Source of the DNA: an uncultured Pseudoflavonifractor sp.
Lineage (GTDB): Bacteria > Bacillota > Clostridia > Oscillospirales > Oscillospiraceae
Length of the DNA: 64,000 bases
Assembly: GCA_947651395.1 (NCBI GenBank)
Contig: CANSYW010000011.1
Coordinates: forward strand, 1-64,000
Direction of reading: 5' to 3'
The notes under the pieces are model-generated. The model did no database searches, was not told where the DNA came from, and was given only the letters and a program-made list of their open reading frames with translations. Of the stretch, positions 32,077-40,390 are shown piece by piece. A program made the position numbers and the translations under genes. Numbering within the stretch: position 1 is the first letter of the stretch; the number at the start of each line of letters is the position of its first letter.

Positions 32077-33630
32077 TTATTTCGCGTAATCCACAGCCTT
32101 GGTCTCCCGGATGACGTTGACCTTGATCTGGCCGGGATATTCCATCTCGTCCTCGATCTTCTTGGCCACGTCCCGGGCCAGAATGACCATCTGATCCTCG
32201 GTGACCTTCTCAGGCTCCACCATGATGCGGATCTCCCGGCCGGCCTGGATGGCGAAGCACTTCTCCACGCCGGGGAAGCTGGCGCCGATGCCCTCCAGAG
32301 TCTCCAGCCGCTTGATGTAGTTCTCCAGGTTCTCACGCCGGGCGCCGGGACGGGCGGCGGAGACCGCGTCGGCGGCCTGAACCAGCACCGCCACCAGGGT
32401 CTTGGCCTCCACGTCGTTGTGGTGGGCCTCAATGGCGTGAATGACCTCTTCGCTCTCGTGGTACTTTCGGGCCAGCTCCACGCCGATGGCCACGTGGGAG
32501 CCCTCCACCTCATGGTCGATGGCCTTACCCAGATCGTGGAGCAGGCCCGCCCGCTTGGCGGTGTTCACGTCGCCCCCCAGCTCGGCGGCCATAAGCCCGG
32601 CCAGGTGAGCCACCTCGATGGAGTGGCTGAGCACATTCTGGCCGTAGCTGGTGCGGTACTTCATGCGGCCCAGGAGCTTGATGAGCTCGGGGTGGATGCC
32701 GTGGACATTGGTCTCAAACACGGCCCGCTCGCCCTCGGCCTTGATGGTAGCGTCCACCTCTCGCTTGGCCTTCTCCACCATCTCCTCAATGCGGGCAGGG
32801 TGGATACGGCCGTCCTGGATCAGCTTTTCCAGGGCGATGCGGGCGATCTCCCGGCGCACCGGGTCGAAGCAGGAGACCGTGATGGCCTCCGGGGTGTCGT
32901 CGATGATGAGGTCAACGCCGGTGAGGGTCTCCAGGGTGCGGATGTTCCGGCCCTCACGGCCGATGATGCGGCCCTTCATGTCGTCGGAGGGAAGGGGCAC
33001 CACGCTCACCGTGGCCTCGGCCACATGGTCGGCGGCACAGCGCTGGATGGCCAGGCCGATGATCTCCCGGGCCAGGTTGTCCGACTCCTCCCGGTAATGG
33101 TTCTCCGCCTCCTTGATCTTGGCGGCAGACTCGTGCTCCACCTCGTGGACCAGCTGCTGAACCAGCATGTCCTTGGCCTCTTCGGCGGTCATGCCGGAGA
33201 TCCGCTCCAGCTCGGCCCGCTGCTGGGCCTTGATGTCCTCGATCTCCTCCCTGGTCTGCTCCAGCTCCGTGAGCTTGGTCTGAAGGGTCTCCTCCTTCTT
33301 TTCCAGGTTCTCGGTCTTCTTATCCAGATTCTCTTCCTTCTGCTGCAGGCGGTGCTCCTGCTTCTGGATGTCGCCGCGGCGCTCTTTCTCCTCCTTTTCC
33401 CACTCGTTGCGCGCGGTGAGAATGGCCTCCTTGGCCTCTACCATGGCCTCCCGCTGCTTGTTCTCAGCGGCTTTGATGGCCTCGTTCTTGATGCGCAGGG
33501 CCTCGGCCTCCGCGTTGTTCACAATGGTGGCGTCCCGCTTACGGCGGTTGTCCTCCAGGATCTTCATGACCACCGCGCCGATCACCAGGCCTACGACCGC
33601 CATGATCGCGCATAGCATATTGAATTCCAT
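32077..33630 (-). CDS. rny: Ribonuclease Y
   Basis: Membrane-anchored endoribonuclease that starts mRNA decay in Firmicutes. The roughly 517-residue protein has one N-terminal transmembrane helix, a long charged coiled coil (about residues 25-200), a KH domain with [11 protein letters not shown], and the HD domain with [10 protein letters not shown] and LLHDLGKA. Start is uncertain: ATG 33630 has GGAGG 14 to 16 bases upstream, and GTG 33645 is only one base from it. A 6S-like RNA gene with its own strong terminator lies directly upstream on the same strand, so rny may depend on read-through or on a promoter I cannot see. Confidence 0.95.
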   Translation of the reverse strand: MEFNMLCAIMAVVGLVIGAVVMKILEDNRRKRDATIVNNAEAEALRIKNEAIKAAENKQREAMVEAKEAILTARNEWEKEEKERRGDIQKQEHRLQQKEENLDKKTENLEKKEETLQTKLTELEQTREEIEDIKAQQRAELERISGMTAEEAKDMLVQQLVHEVEHESAAKIKEAENHYREESDNLAREIIGLAIQRCAADHVAEATVSVVPLPSDDMKGRIIGREGRNIRTLETLTGVDLIIDDTPEAITVSCFDPVRREIARIALEKLIQDGRIHPARIEEMVEKAKREVDATIKAEGERAVFETNVHGIHPELIKLLGRMKYRTSYGQNVLSHSIEVAHLAGLMAAELGGDVNTAKRAGLLHDLGKAIDHEVEGSHVAIGVELARKYHESEEVIHAIEAHHNDVEAKTLVAVLVQAADAVSAARPGARRENLENYIKRLETLEGIGASFPGVEKCFAIQAGREIRIMVEPEKVTEDQMVILARDVAKKIEDEMEYPGQIKVNVIRETKAVDYAK

Positions 33631-33687
33631 AATTCTGTCTTTCACACCTCCGTATTATTTTTGTTGTCCGGGCTGATCCCGGCCCGA

Positions 33688-33717
33688 GAAAAAAGAAAAG
33701 CGCCCAAGGGCGCTTTT
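33688..33717 (-). terminator. Terminator of the 6S-like RNA
   Basis: AAAAGCGCCC-AA-GGGCGCTTTT stem, then TTCTTTTTTC on the minus strand. Confidence 0.9.
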
Positions 33718-33891
33718 CAAGAGAGACATATGCTTTCGACTGGACGGACTCCTGGCGTTTACGGCACAGCAGGGCGCAATTTTATAGATATACTCTCACT
33801 GTCAGTTCAAAAAATTGCAACGAAGCTGTGACGCGGAAGGGTCTCAGGGCGTCCCAGTCGGTAAAATCATATGGGCTCTCAATTATGCACC
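33688..33891 (-). ncRNA. ssrS: Probable 6S RNA
   Basis: A stand-alone transcript of about 200 bases between a near-consensus promoter and a strong terminator. It folds as one long rod on the minus strand: closing stem GAGAG and CATAUG pairing with CAUAUG and CUCUC, CGACUGG with CCAGUCG, then an open central region around CCUGAGACC, then CACAGC/GCUGUG and GCAAUUUU/AAAAUUGC toward the apex. Size, closing stem, central bubble and apical hairpin are the 6S layout, which mimics an open promoter and binds the housekeeping RNA polymerase. There is no ORF or ribosome site. Identity is by structure only. Confidence 0.65.
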
Positions 33892-33897
33892 AAGTAT

Positions 33898-33926
33898 ATT
33901 TTACGTCCCGGCGGCCCTTCTGTCAA
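33898..33926 (-). promoter_or_regulatory. Promoter of the 6S-like RNA
   Basis: Minus strand: perfect TTGACA (33921-33926), 17-bp spacer, TAAAAT (33898-33903); start near 33890. Confidence 0.85.
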
Positions 33927-33979
33927 GAAAATTCATTCGGGAAGCACAAATTTTCACCAGGAATCTACACCCGCTTTGT

Positions 33980-35275
33980 TCAGTCTGTCCGCACGGCGGC
34001 GGGATAGACCCTGGCCAGGCGCTCATCCCCAAAGCGCTCATCCAGCAGCTCCTCCACCCTGTTCTGGGGCGGAATGCCCTGGGCCCGGGTCTCCAGACGT
34101 GCCAGCGCCATGCCGCTGACCAGGATATCCGCCGCCATAAACAGCGTCAGCGCCCAGGTCAGGGGCCGCCCCCACCGCCGGGGGATGCGCTCGATAAGGC
34201 CGGAGACCTTCGGGTAACACACCCGCATCCAGACCACTGCGGCAATACCCCAGAAGAAGCAGAACAGCAGATTCACCCGCCCTCCCAGGTTGAAGGGGAT
34301 GTGGCTGTAGTCCCAGAACACCACGCCGAAGACCAGCTCGGTGAACACACTGCACAGGTATTCATAGGCGCCCCCCATCAGGGTGCCCGCCCAGAACAGA
34401 AAGCTGTCCGAGCGCTCCCGGTAGCGGTGGAGCAGCAGGCTGGCCAGGGCCAGAGCCAGCCCCCAGACGATGGAGAAATCCCCCCACACCACGCTGGAGC
34501 GGGACATCCACACCCCGGCGGTGACCCGGCAGAATAGGGTCTCCACCACGTCCCCCAGAAAGGCGCCCAGCAGAAACAGCCAAAATAGCTTATAGAAGCC
34601 GCAGCCGGCGGCAAATACGGCGCTCTTCTCCCCCTTGGGTTGCAGATCCGCCTGGGGATGGGCCCTTTGGATCCGGCCCTCCAGCTTCCCCAGGATCCAG
34701 ACTCCAAGGCGGACCGTCAGCGCCTCCAGCCGGTTTCCGATCTCCTCCATCCGGGGCAAACGGTGAACCGTTCCCGCCAGGGTGAGGGCGGTGGCCGCAC
34801 AGTCCAGAAGGAGGACGGCCAGCAGGCACCAGAGCAGAATGTGGCGAACCAGATCCGGGATCAGAGCGCCCAGCGTCAGCAGAAGCCCGTTGCCCCACTT
34901 CACCACCGCCACGCCCAAAAGGCCCCATACAACGGAGCGGCCCAGGCAGACATAGCCGTCCAGATTCCAGCGGCGGTTGGAATAGTCCCACCAGCGGGTA
35001 CCGGTGAGCGAGAGGAGCCAGTGGCCGGCGAGCCACTCCACCACCGTAGCGTAGATGGCGCTGCCCAAAAAGAGGAAAAACCAGCGCTCCGCCAGATCTC
35101 CCAGCACCATCCCCATAAGCAGCCCCGCCGCGCCGCAGGCCAGGCTCAGCGGGCCGAAGAGGAGGCTTTGATCCACATAGCGCCGCTCCCGCAGGGCGGC
35201 GAAGGCGGTCTGGGCCAGCCAGCCCAAAAAGCCGTAGCAGAAAAACAGCCACAGCCCGGTATAGAAGGTGTTCAC
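33980..35275 (-). CDS. CmpB-type membrane protein (putative ABC transporter permease, PF06541-like)
   Basis: A 431-residue polytopic protein made of two related halves. Each half ends with a similar segment, TRWWDYSNRRWNLDGYVCL in the first and FWDYSHIPFNLGGRVNLLF in the second, which is the signature of this family. Despite the transporter label, no ATPase is nearby and the role is unknown. The GTG start lies 3 bases after the dCMP deaminase stop with only a weak ribosome site, so translation is probably coupled. The C-terminal tail of about 60 residues is charged and cytosolic. Confidence 0.85.
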   Translation of the reverse strand: MNTFYTGLWLFFCYGFLGWLAQTAFAALRERRYVDQSLLFGPLSLACGAAGLLMGMVLGDLAERWFFLFLGSAIYATVVEWLAGHWLLSLTGTRWWDYSNRRWNLDGYVCLGRSVVWGLLGVAVVKWGNGLLLTLGALIPDLVRHILLWCLLAVLLLDCAATALTLAGTVHRLPRMEEIGNRLEALTVRLGVWILGKLEGRIQRAHPQADLQPKGEKSAVFAAGCGFYKLFWLFLLGAFLGDVVETLFCRVTAGVWMSRSSVVWGDFSIVWGLALALASLLLHRYRERSDSFLFWAGTLMGGAYEYLCSVFTELVFGVVFWDYSHIPFNLGGRVNLLFCFFWGIAAVVWMRVCYPKVSGLIERIPRRWGRPLTWALTLFMAADILVSGMALARLETRAQGIPPQNRVEELLDERFGDERLARVYPAAVRTD

Positions 35276-35278
35276 CCC

Positions 35279-35767
35279 TTATCGCTCCATGGTCTCCGGC
35301 AGCGAGTCGTCCTCCCGGATCCAGTCCTCTACATGAACCACGGTATATTCCGTGGGGGTGCGGCGGATGACCACCCGCTCGATGCCCGCGTTGATGATGA
35401 ACCGGCGGCACATGGCGCAGGAGGTGGCGTCGTTCAAAAGCTCCCCCGTCTTTCCGTCCCGTCCCGCCAGGTAGAGGGTGGCGCCGATGGTCTCGCTCCG
35501 GGCCGCGGAGAGAATGGCGTTGGCCTCGGCGTGGACACTGCGGCACAGCTCATAGCGCTCCCCCGAGGGGATCTTCATCTCCTCCCGGGTGCAGTAGCCC
35601 AGGTCGGCGCAGTTTTTCCGTCCCCTGGGCGCGCCGTTATAGCCGGTGGAGATGATCTCGTCGTTCTTGACGATGATGGCCCCGTAGCACCGGCGCAGAC
35701 AGGTAGAGCGCTCCAGCACGGTCTGGGCGATATCCAGATAATAATTTTCCTTGTCGATGCGTCCCAT
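35279..35767 (-). CDS. Deoxycytidylate deaminase / ComEB-like
   Basis: Zinc enzyme converting dCMP to dUMP for thymidylate synthesis. The 162-residue protein has the deaminase signature HAEANAIL (zinc His and catalytic Glu) and SCAMCRR (two zinc cysteines), plus additional cysteines near CADLGYC that often bind a second zinc in this family. ATG 35767 has AGGGGG 8 bases upstream; the open frame beyond it lies in front of the promoter. It starts a two-gene operon with the CmpB-type protein. Confidence 0.93.
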   Translation of the reverse strand: MGRIDKENYYLDIAQTVLERSTCLRRCYGAIIVKNDEIISTGYNGAPRGRKNCADLGYCTREEMKIPSGERYELCRSVHAEANAILSAARSETIGATLYLAGRDGKTGELLNDATSCAMCRRFIINAGIERVVIRRTPTEYTVVHVEDWIREDDSLPETMER

Positions 35768-35795
35768 AACGTGGACCCCCTTGACTTTTTTCAAC

Positions 35796-35824
35796 AGTAT
35801 ACCGTTTTTTTCGCCCTGTGACAA
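35796..35824 (-). promoter_or_regulatory. Promoter of the dCMP deaminase operon
   Basis: Minus strand: TTGTCA (35819-35824), 17-bp spacer, TATACT (35796-35801). Confidence 0.8.
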
Positions 35825-35874
35825 GTCCCGAACCTCCCCCACAAGAAATTTACATTTTATTCACGTTTCCTTTC

Positions 35875-35903
35875 TTGACCTTTTCCTCAGAAAAGACTAT
35901 CAT
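35875..35903 (+). promoter_or_regulatory. Promoter of the zinc-ribbon gene
   Basis: TTGACC (35875-35880), 17-bp spacer, TATCAT (35898-35903); start near 35910. Confidence 0.8.
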
Positions 35904-35933
35904 GTCCCTATGAGAGTGAAAGGGGGCGGCCGA

Positions 35934-36323
35934 ATGGATTGGATGCGGCGACTCATGTATGGGCGCTACGGCGCCGATCAGCTCAGCTTCGTACTCATCG
36001 GCGTCTATCTGATCTCCTATCTGCTGTCCCTGTTTATCCACTGGTGGCCTCTGCGGCTGCTGTCCACCCTCTGCCTCATTCTGGCCTTCTACCGGATGTT
36101 CTCCCGGCAGATCGAACGCCGCCGGGTGGAAAATGAAAAATTTCTGGAGGCCGTCCGTCCCCTGGTACGGCGTTACAACGTCCACAAGTGCCGCCGCAAC
36201 GACAGAGAGCACTGCTATTTCAAATGTCCCAGCTGCGGCCAACCCCTCCGGGCCCCCAAGGGCAAGGGCAAGATCTCGGTGACCTGCCGCAGCTGCGGGG
36301 CCAGCTTTGAGGAAAAGACCTGA
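35934..36323 (+). CDS. Membrane protein with C-terminal zinc ribbon, unknown function
   Basis: A 129-residue protein: two N-terminal transmembrane helices (about 18-36 and 38-54), a basic cytosolic linker, then a zinc ribbon of two CxxC knuckles, KCPSCGQ and CRSCGA. The ribbon resembles those of zinc-ribbon proteins that bind RNA or other proteins at the membrane, but no family is recognised. ATG 35934 follows GGGGG; an earlier ATG coincides with the transcription start and is rejected. Monocistronic. Confidence 0.85.
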   Translation: MDWMRRLMYGRYGADQLSFVLIGVYLISYLLSLFIHWWPLRLLSTLCLILAFYRMFSRQIERRRVENEKFLEAVRPLVRRYNVHKCRRNDREHCYFKCPSCGQPLRAPKGKGKISVTCRSCGASFEEKT

Positions 36324-36335
36324 ATATGAAAAGTG

Positions 36336-36370
36336 AAAAGGACCGGCGCTCAGACGCCGGTCCTTTTCCT
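36336..36370. terminator. Bidirectional terminator
   Basis: AAAAGGACCGGCG-CTCAGA-CGCCGGTCCTTTT, between the convergent zinc-ribbon gene and mnmE. Confidence 0.92.
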
Positions 36371-36375
36371 GTCTT

Positions 36376-37746
36376 TTACTTCCCCACGCAAAAGCGCGTG
36401 AAGATCCGGTCGGTCACATCCTCCCGGACAGTTCTGCCGGTGAGCTCTCCCAGGGCGGCGAGAGCCCCCTCCACGTCGGTGAGAAGGGCGTCGGGGGTAA
36501 CCCCCAGGGCAAGACCCTCCAGGGCGGCGGCAAGGGCGGTCTCCGCCCGTCCGGCGGCCTCGGCCTGCCGGGCGTTGGACAGCAGGCTCCCCGCCGCCTC
36601 CCCTGTCCCCCGGGGAACGCCGGCGGCCACCAGAGCCGCCAGATCCTCCAGTCCCGCTCCGGTCTTTGCGGAGACCGGCACGGCGGGGGCGATATCCAGC
36701 TCCCCCGTCCACTTCAGCACCCGGGGCAGATCACACTTGTTTTCCACAATGATGGTGGGCGCCAGCTCCACCGCCCGGCGGATCAGGGTCACGTCCTCCT
36801 CTGTGGCGGGCCGGGACATATCCAGCACCACCAGGATCAGCTCCGCCCCCTCCATGGCCCGGTGGGAGCGCTCCACCCCCAGCCTCTCCACCGGATCGGC
36901 ACTCTCCCGCAGTCCGGCGGTGTCCATGAGCCGCAGCAGCACCCCTCCCAGCACGCACTTCTCCTCCACCGTGTCCCGGGTGGTACCGGGCACATCGGTG
37001 ACAATGGCCCTGTCATAGCCCACCAGTGCGTTGAGCAGGGAGGATTTTCCCGCGTTGGGTCTGCCCACGATGGCACAGCGCAGTCCCTGGGAGAGCAGCC
37101 TTCCCCGGTCATAGGTGGCCAGCAGGGCCCTCAGCCGGGTATGGGCCTCCTCCAGGGCGACACGGATGGTGTCGGCGGTAAAGGGGTCGATGTCCTCGTC
37201 GGGATAGTCCAGCACGGCGTGAAAGTGGGCCATCACGTCCACCAGCCCGCTGTAGATCTCCTCCACCCGCCCCGACAGAGCCCCCGAGAGCTGTCCCGCC
37301 GCCTGCCGGACGGCCTGGGGGGTCTGGGCGTCGATCAGATCCATCACCGCTTCGGCCTGGGCCAGATCCAGCCTGCCGTTGAGGAACGCCCTTCTCGTAA
37401 ACTCTCCCGGCCCCGCTTGCCGGGCCCCCTGGGCAAAGAGGGCCTCCAGGGCCAGGGTAAGTACCATGGGCGAGCCATGGCACTGGAGCTCCGCGGTCTC
37501 CTCCCCGGTATAGCTGCGCCCCTCCTCCGACCAGGTGCCCAGGGCCCTGTCGATGGTCCGCCCCCCCCTGTCCCGAAGGGTGCCGTAGACCAGTATTTTG
37601 GGAGGATGGGCCTTCAACGGCCTTCCGTCCGCAGGGGCAAACACCGCCCCGGCGCACTCCGCCGCTCCCGGCCCACTCAGACGCACCACCCCGATGGCGC
37701 CGGGAACCGGGCCGGTGGCTACGGCGGCAATGAGTTCCGTGCCCAA
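36376..37746 (-). CDS. mnmE: tRNA modification GTPase MnmE
   Basis: With MnmG makes the cmnm5 modification of wobble U34 in tRNA. The 456-residue protein has the N-terminal folate-binding domain, the G domain with GRPNAGKSS, TTRD, DTAG and NKCD, and the C-terminal CVGK whose cysteine is catalytic. The start appears to be TTG 37746 behind a GGGGGG stretch; no ATG is near. In many Firmicutes mnmE lies beside mnmG, jag and yidC near oriC. Here it stands alone, but the region upstream holds a DnaA-box-like cluster. Confidence 0.96.
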   Translation of the reverse strand: MGTELIAAVATGPVPGAIGVVRLSGPGAAECAGAVFAPADGRPLKAHPPKILVYGTLRDRGGRTIDRALGTWSEEGRSYTGEETAELQCHGSPMVLTLALEALFAQGARQAGPGEFTRRAFLNGRLDLAQAEAVMDLIDAQTPQAVRQAAGQLSGALSGRVEEIYSGLVDVMAHFHAVLDYPDEDIDPFTADTIRVALEEAHTRLRALLATYDRGRLLSQGLRCAIVGRPNAGKSSLLNALVGYDRAIVTDVPGTTRDTVEEKCVLGGVLLRLMDTAGLRESADPVERLGVERSHRAMEGAELILVVLDMSRPATEEDVTLIRRAVELAPTIIVENKCDLPRVLKWTGELDIAPAVPVSAKTGAGLEDLAALVAAGVPRGTGEAAGSLLSNARQAEAAGRAETALAAALEGLALGVTPDALLTDVEGALAALGELTGRTVREDVTDRIFTRFCVGK

Positions 37747-37795
37747 AAAATTTCCCCCCTCAAAATTTCGTCAAAATCGCCCAGGGTTTTTCCTC

Positions 37796-37814
37796 TTGAC
37801 AAATATTATGTCAA
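37796..37814. promoter_or_regulatory. 19-bp palindrome TTGACA-N7-TGTCAA
   Basis: Contains ATTATGTCAA, the same 10-mer that occurs twice in mtaB. Forms a symmetrical candidate binding site 50 bases before the mnmE start. Confidence 0.6.
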
Positions 37815-37856
37815 CCGTTTTTTGCATATCCAGGATTTCCACGTTAACATAACGGT

Positions 37857-37886
37857 TGTGGAAAAGGCTGTGGAGAATGTGGAAAA
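37857..37886 (-). promoter_or_regulatory. Three tandem DnaA-box-like 9-mers
   Basis: On the minus strand TTTTCCACA (37878-37886), TTCTCCACA (37869-37877) and TTTTCCACA (37857-37865) each differ from TTATCCACA only at position 3. Two abut directly and the third is 3 bases away. The flanks are AT-rich. An origin role is not shown; they could also be titration or regulatory boxes. Confidence 0.5.
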
Positions 37887-37996
37887 CCTTGGGGCATCTC
37901 ACTTTGTTACTTTTTGTAACTTTTTGTCAGTTGAATATAATGATGAATATCGGATGCCAAAATTTCTCCCGGAGATGTTACCGGTAAACCAGGCCC

Positions 37997-39397
37997 TTAT
38001 TTCTTCCCCTTCAGCCGCTCCGCGATGACCCGGGCCACCTTTACCCCAGAGGCTCCCGCCTGGGCCAGGCCACGGGTGACGCCCGCGCCGTCGCCGATGG
38101 CGAAGAAGCCGGGCAGGGCGGTCTCCAGCTCCCCGGAGAGGCTGAGCCGGGCGGAGTAGAACTTCACCTCCGCGCCGTAGAGCAGGGTGTCGTAGTTGGC
38201 GGTGCCGGGGGCCAGCTTGTCCAGCTGATAGATCATCTCAATGATATCGTCCAGCTGCCGCTTGGGCAGGGCCAGACTGAGGTCGCCGGGCACCGCCGCG
38301 GTGAGGGTGGGCTTGGTGAAGGACTTGCTCATCCGGTGCTCGTTGGTGCGGATCCCGCTGACCAGGTCTCCGAAGCGCTGGACCAGCACCCCGCCCGAGA
38401 GCATATTGGACAGCGAGGCAATGTGTTTGCCGTAGCGGTAGGGCTCGTTGAAGGGCTCGGTAAACCGGTTGGACACCAGCAGGGCAAAGTTGGTGTTCTC
38501 ACTGCGCAGACCGGGGTCGGCGTAGGAGTGGCCGTTGACCGTATTGATCCCCTCCACGTTCTCCGCCACCACGTGGCCGTAGGGGTTCATACAGAAGGTG
38601 CGCACCTGGTCGCCGTACTGCTTGGTGCGATAGACCAGCTTGGACTCATACACCACGTCGGTGATGTGCTCAAACACCCGGGCGGGCAGCTCCACCCGGA
38701 CGCCGATGTCCACCTGATTATTGAGCAGTTTCAACCCCAGGGCTTTGCACTGGTTGGCGAACCACTCCGCCCCGGATCGGCCGGGGCCGGCGATAAGCCA
38801 GTCGCAGTCCACCTCATCCCCCTTTTCGGTGATGAGGCGGTAGCCCTTTTCCAGGACCTCAATGCGCTCCACCCCGGTGCGGAACCGGAAGTCCACCCGC
38901 TCCTTCATATCCTCATAGATGTTCTGGAGGATGCGCAGGTTGTTCTCCGTGCCCAGGTGCTTGCACTTGGCCTGGAGCAGGTGCAGGTCAAACTCCAGCG
39001 CCCGTTTCTCCAGAGCCCTGGCCTCGGGGGTGGAGGTGGAGTAGAGCTCCCGGGTGGCCCCGTGGCCCACGTTGATCTCGTCCACATAGCCAATGAGCTC
39101 CATGACCTCAGAAGCGGGCATAAAATCGGTGAGCCAGCCGCCGAACTGGGTGGTAAAGTTAAATTTTCCGTCAGAGAAAGCCCCCGCGCCGCCGAAGCCG
39201 CACATGGTGCCGCACACCGGGCACTGTACGCAGGAGCGCACCTTTCCCGCCACAATGGGACAGCTGCGGCGGTAGATGTCCTCCCCTTTTTCCAGCACCA
39301 GCACCTTCAGCGGCCGGCAAAGCCGGGCCAGCTCGTAAGCGGCATAGATCCCCGCCTCCCCACAGCCAATGACGGCCACGTCCACTTTTTCTCTCAT
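37997..39397 (-). CDS. FAD-dependent oxidoreductase (uncharacterised dehydrogenase family)
   Basis: A 466-residue flavoprotein. N-terminal Rossmann motif GCGEAGIYAAYELA binds the FAD ADP moiety, followed by a cysteine-rich stretch (SCPIVAGK, SCVQCPVCGTMCGF) that may bind a metal cluster or a redox disulfide. The C-terminal GDGAGVTRGLAQAGASG is the second FAD-contact motif. It belongs to the FAD dehydrogenase group related to COG2509; substrate unknown. ATG 39397 has AAGGAG 7 bases upstream. Divergent from the SDR gene. Confidence 0.88.
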   Translation of the reverse strand: MREKVDVAVIGCGEAGIYAAYELARLCRPLKVLVLEKGEDIYRRSCPIVAGKVRSCVQCPVCGTMCGFGGAGAFSDGKFNFTTQFGGWLTDFMPASEVMELIGYVDEINVGHGATRELYSTSTPEARALEKRALEFDLHLLQAKCKHLGTENNLRILQNIYEDMKERVDFRFRTGVERIEVLEKGYRLITEKGDEVDCDWLIAGPGRSGAEWFANQCKALGLKLLNNQVDIGVRVELPARVFEHITDVVYESKLVYRTKQYGDQVRTFCMNPYGHVVAENVEGINTVNGHSYADPGLRSENTNFALLVSNRFTEPFNEPYRYGKHIASLSNMLSGGVLVQRFGDLVSGIRTNEHRMSKSFTKPTLTAAVPGDLSLALPKRQLDDIIEMIYQLDKLAPGTANYDTLLYGAEVKFYSARLSLSGELETALPGFFAIGDGAGVTRGLAQAGASGVKVARVIAERLKGKK

Positions 39398-39494
39398 GTC
39401 GACTCTCCTTTTTGGTGTCAGTATTTTTATTTTATCATAGTTTTTCTTCCATTTCCACTCCGGAGCCATCTTGGGGTGGATTTTTCCAAAAAAT

Positions 39495-39504
39495 CTGGTA
39501 TAAT
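39495..39504 (+). promoter_or_regulatory. Extended -10 promoter of the SDR gene
   Basis: CTGGTATAAT contains TG-n-TATAAT (-10 at 39499-39504) with no good -35, typical of an extended -10 promoter. Confidence 0.65.
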
Positions 39505-39535
39505 CGTCAGTGATTTAACAAAGGAGGTCATTGCT

Positions 39536-40285
39536 ATGCTCATTCTCAAAGACAAGATCGCCATCGTCACCGGCGGTACCCGGGGCATCGGCTACGCCAT
39601 CGTCAAGGGCTTTCTCCAGTGCGGCGCCACAGTGGTGCTGTGCGGCTCCCGTCAGGAGACCGCGGACAAGGCCGTCAGCTCTCTCAAGGCGGAGAATGCC
39701 GCCTGGCCGGTGGAGGGTATCTGCCCCGACCTCGCCGACTACGACGCCGTGAAGGCCGCCTTCGACGCCGTGGAGGCCAAATACGGCCGCATCGACGTAC
39801 TGGTGAACAACGCCGGGGTCTCCGCCTCTGAGCCCTTCACCAGCTACACCACCGAGATGTTCCAGAAGACCATGGACCTGAACGTCACCGCCGTATTCAA
39901 CTGCACCCGGGCGGTGGTGGATGGGATGAAGGCGCGCCACAGCGGCGTCATCCTCAACACCAGCAGCATGGTCAGCAAGTACGCCCAGCCCGCCGGTGTG
40001 GCCTATCCCACCAGCAAGTTCGCCGTCAACGGCATGACCCTGGCTCTGGCCCGGGAGCTGGCGGGGGACAATATCCGGGTCAACGCCGTGGCCCCGGGCA
40101 TCACCCGCACCGACATGGTGGCCGCTCTGCCCGAAAAGGTCATTGAGCCTCTCATCGCCCAGATCCCCCTCCGCCGCATGGGCGAGCCCGAGGACATTGC
40201 CAACGCCTTCATCTTCCTGGCCAGCGACATGGCCGGCTATATCACCGGCCAGGTGCTGGGTGTGGACGGCCTGGCCCGTTCCTGA
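39536..40285 (+). CDS. Short-chain dehydrogenase/reductase (FabG-like)
   Basis: A 249-residue classical SDR. Cofactor loop TGGTRGIG near 12-19, NNAG near 88-91, catalytic Ser in NTSSMVS, and YPTSK with the active Tyr and Lys. The sequence after them, PGITRTDM, and the C-terminal VDGLARS fit 3-oxoacyl-ACP reductase-like enzymes. There are no fatty-acid genes nearby, so the substrate is open. AAGGAGG lies 8 bases before the ATG. Monocistronic with terminator. Confidence 0.92.
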   Translation: MLILKDKIAIVTGGTRGIGYAIVKGFLQCGATVVLCGSRQETADKAVSSLKAENAAWPVEGICPDLADYDAVKAAFDAVEAKYGRIDVLVNNAGVSASEPFTSYTTEMFQKTMDLNVTAVFNCTRAVVDGMKARHSGVILNTSSMVSKYAQPAGVAYPTSKFAVNGMTLALARELAGDNIRVNAVAPGITRTDMVAALPEKVIEPLIAQIPLRRMGEPEDIANAFIFLASDMAGYITGQVLGVDGLARS

Positions 40286-40289
40286 TCTC

Positions 40290-40322
40290 AAAGCCGCCCG
40301 CTTCTCAGCGGGCGGCTTTTCC
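40290..40322 (+). terminator. Terminator of the SDR gene
   Basis: AAAGCCGCCCGC-TTCTCA-GCGGGCGGCTTTT. Confidence 0.9.
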
Positions 40323-40328
40323 CTGTCC

Positions 40329-40357
40329 TTGACTGTTTTTTATTTTGGTTGTAAAAT
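40329..40357 (+). promoter_or_regulatory. Promoter of the NhaC-type gene
   Basis: TTGACT (40329-40334), 17-bp spacer, TAAAAT (40352-40357). Confidence 0.82.
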
Positions 40358-40390
40358 AAGGGTAATTTGTGTGTTTGGGAGGAAATCGCT

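Noticed and set aside
37900-37960. Plus-strand promoter with TATAAT near 37940
   Set aside because: No plus-strand gene follows within 1.5 kb, and the -35 is poor.
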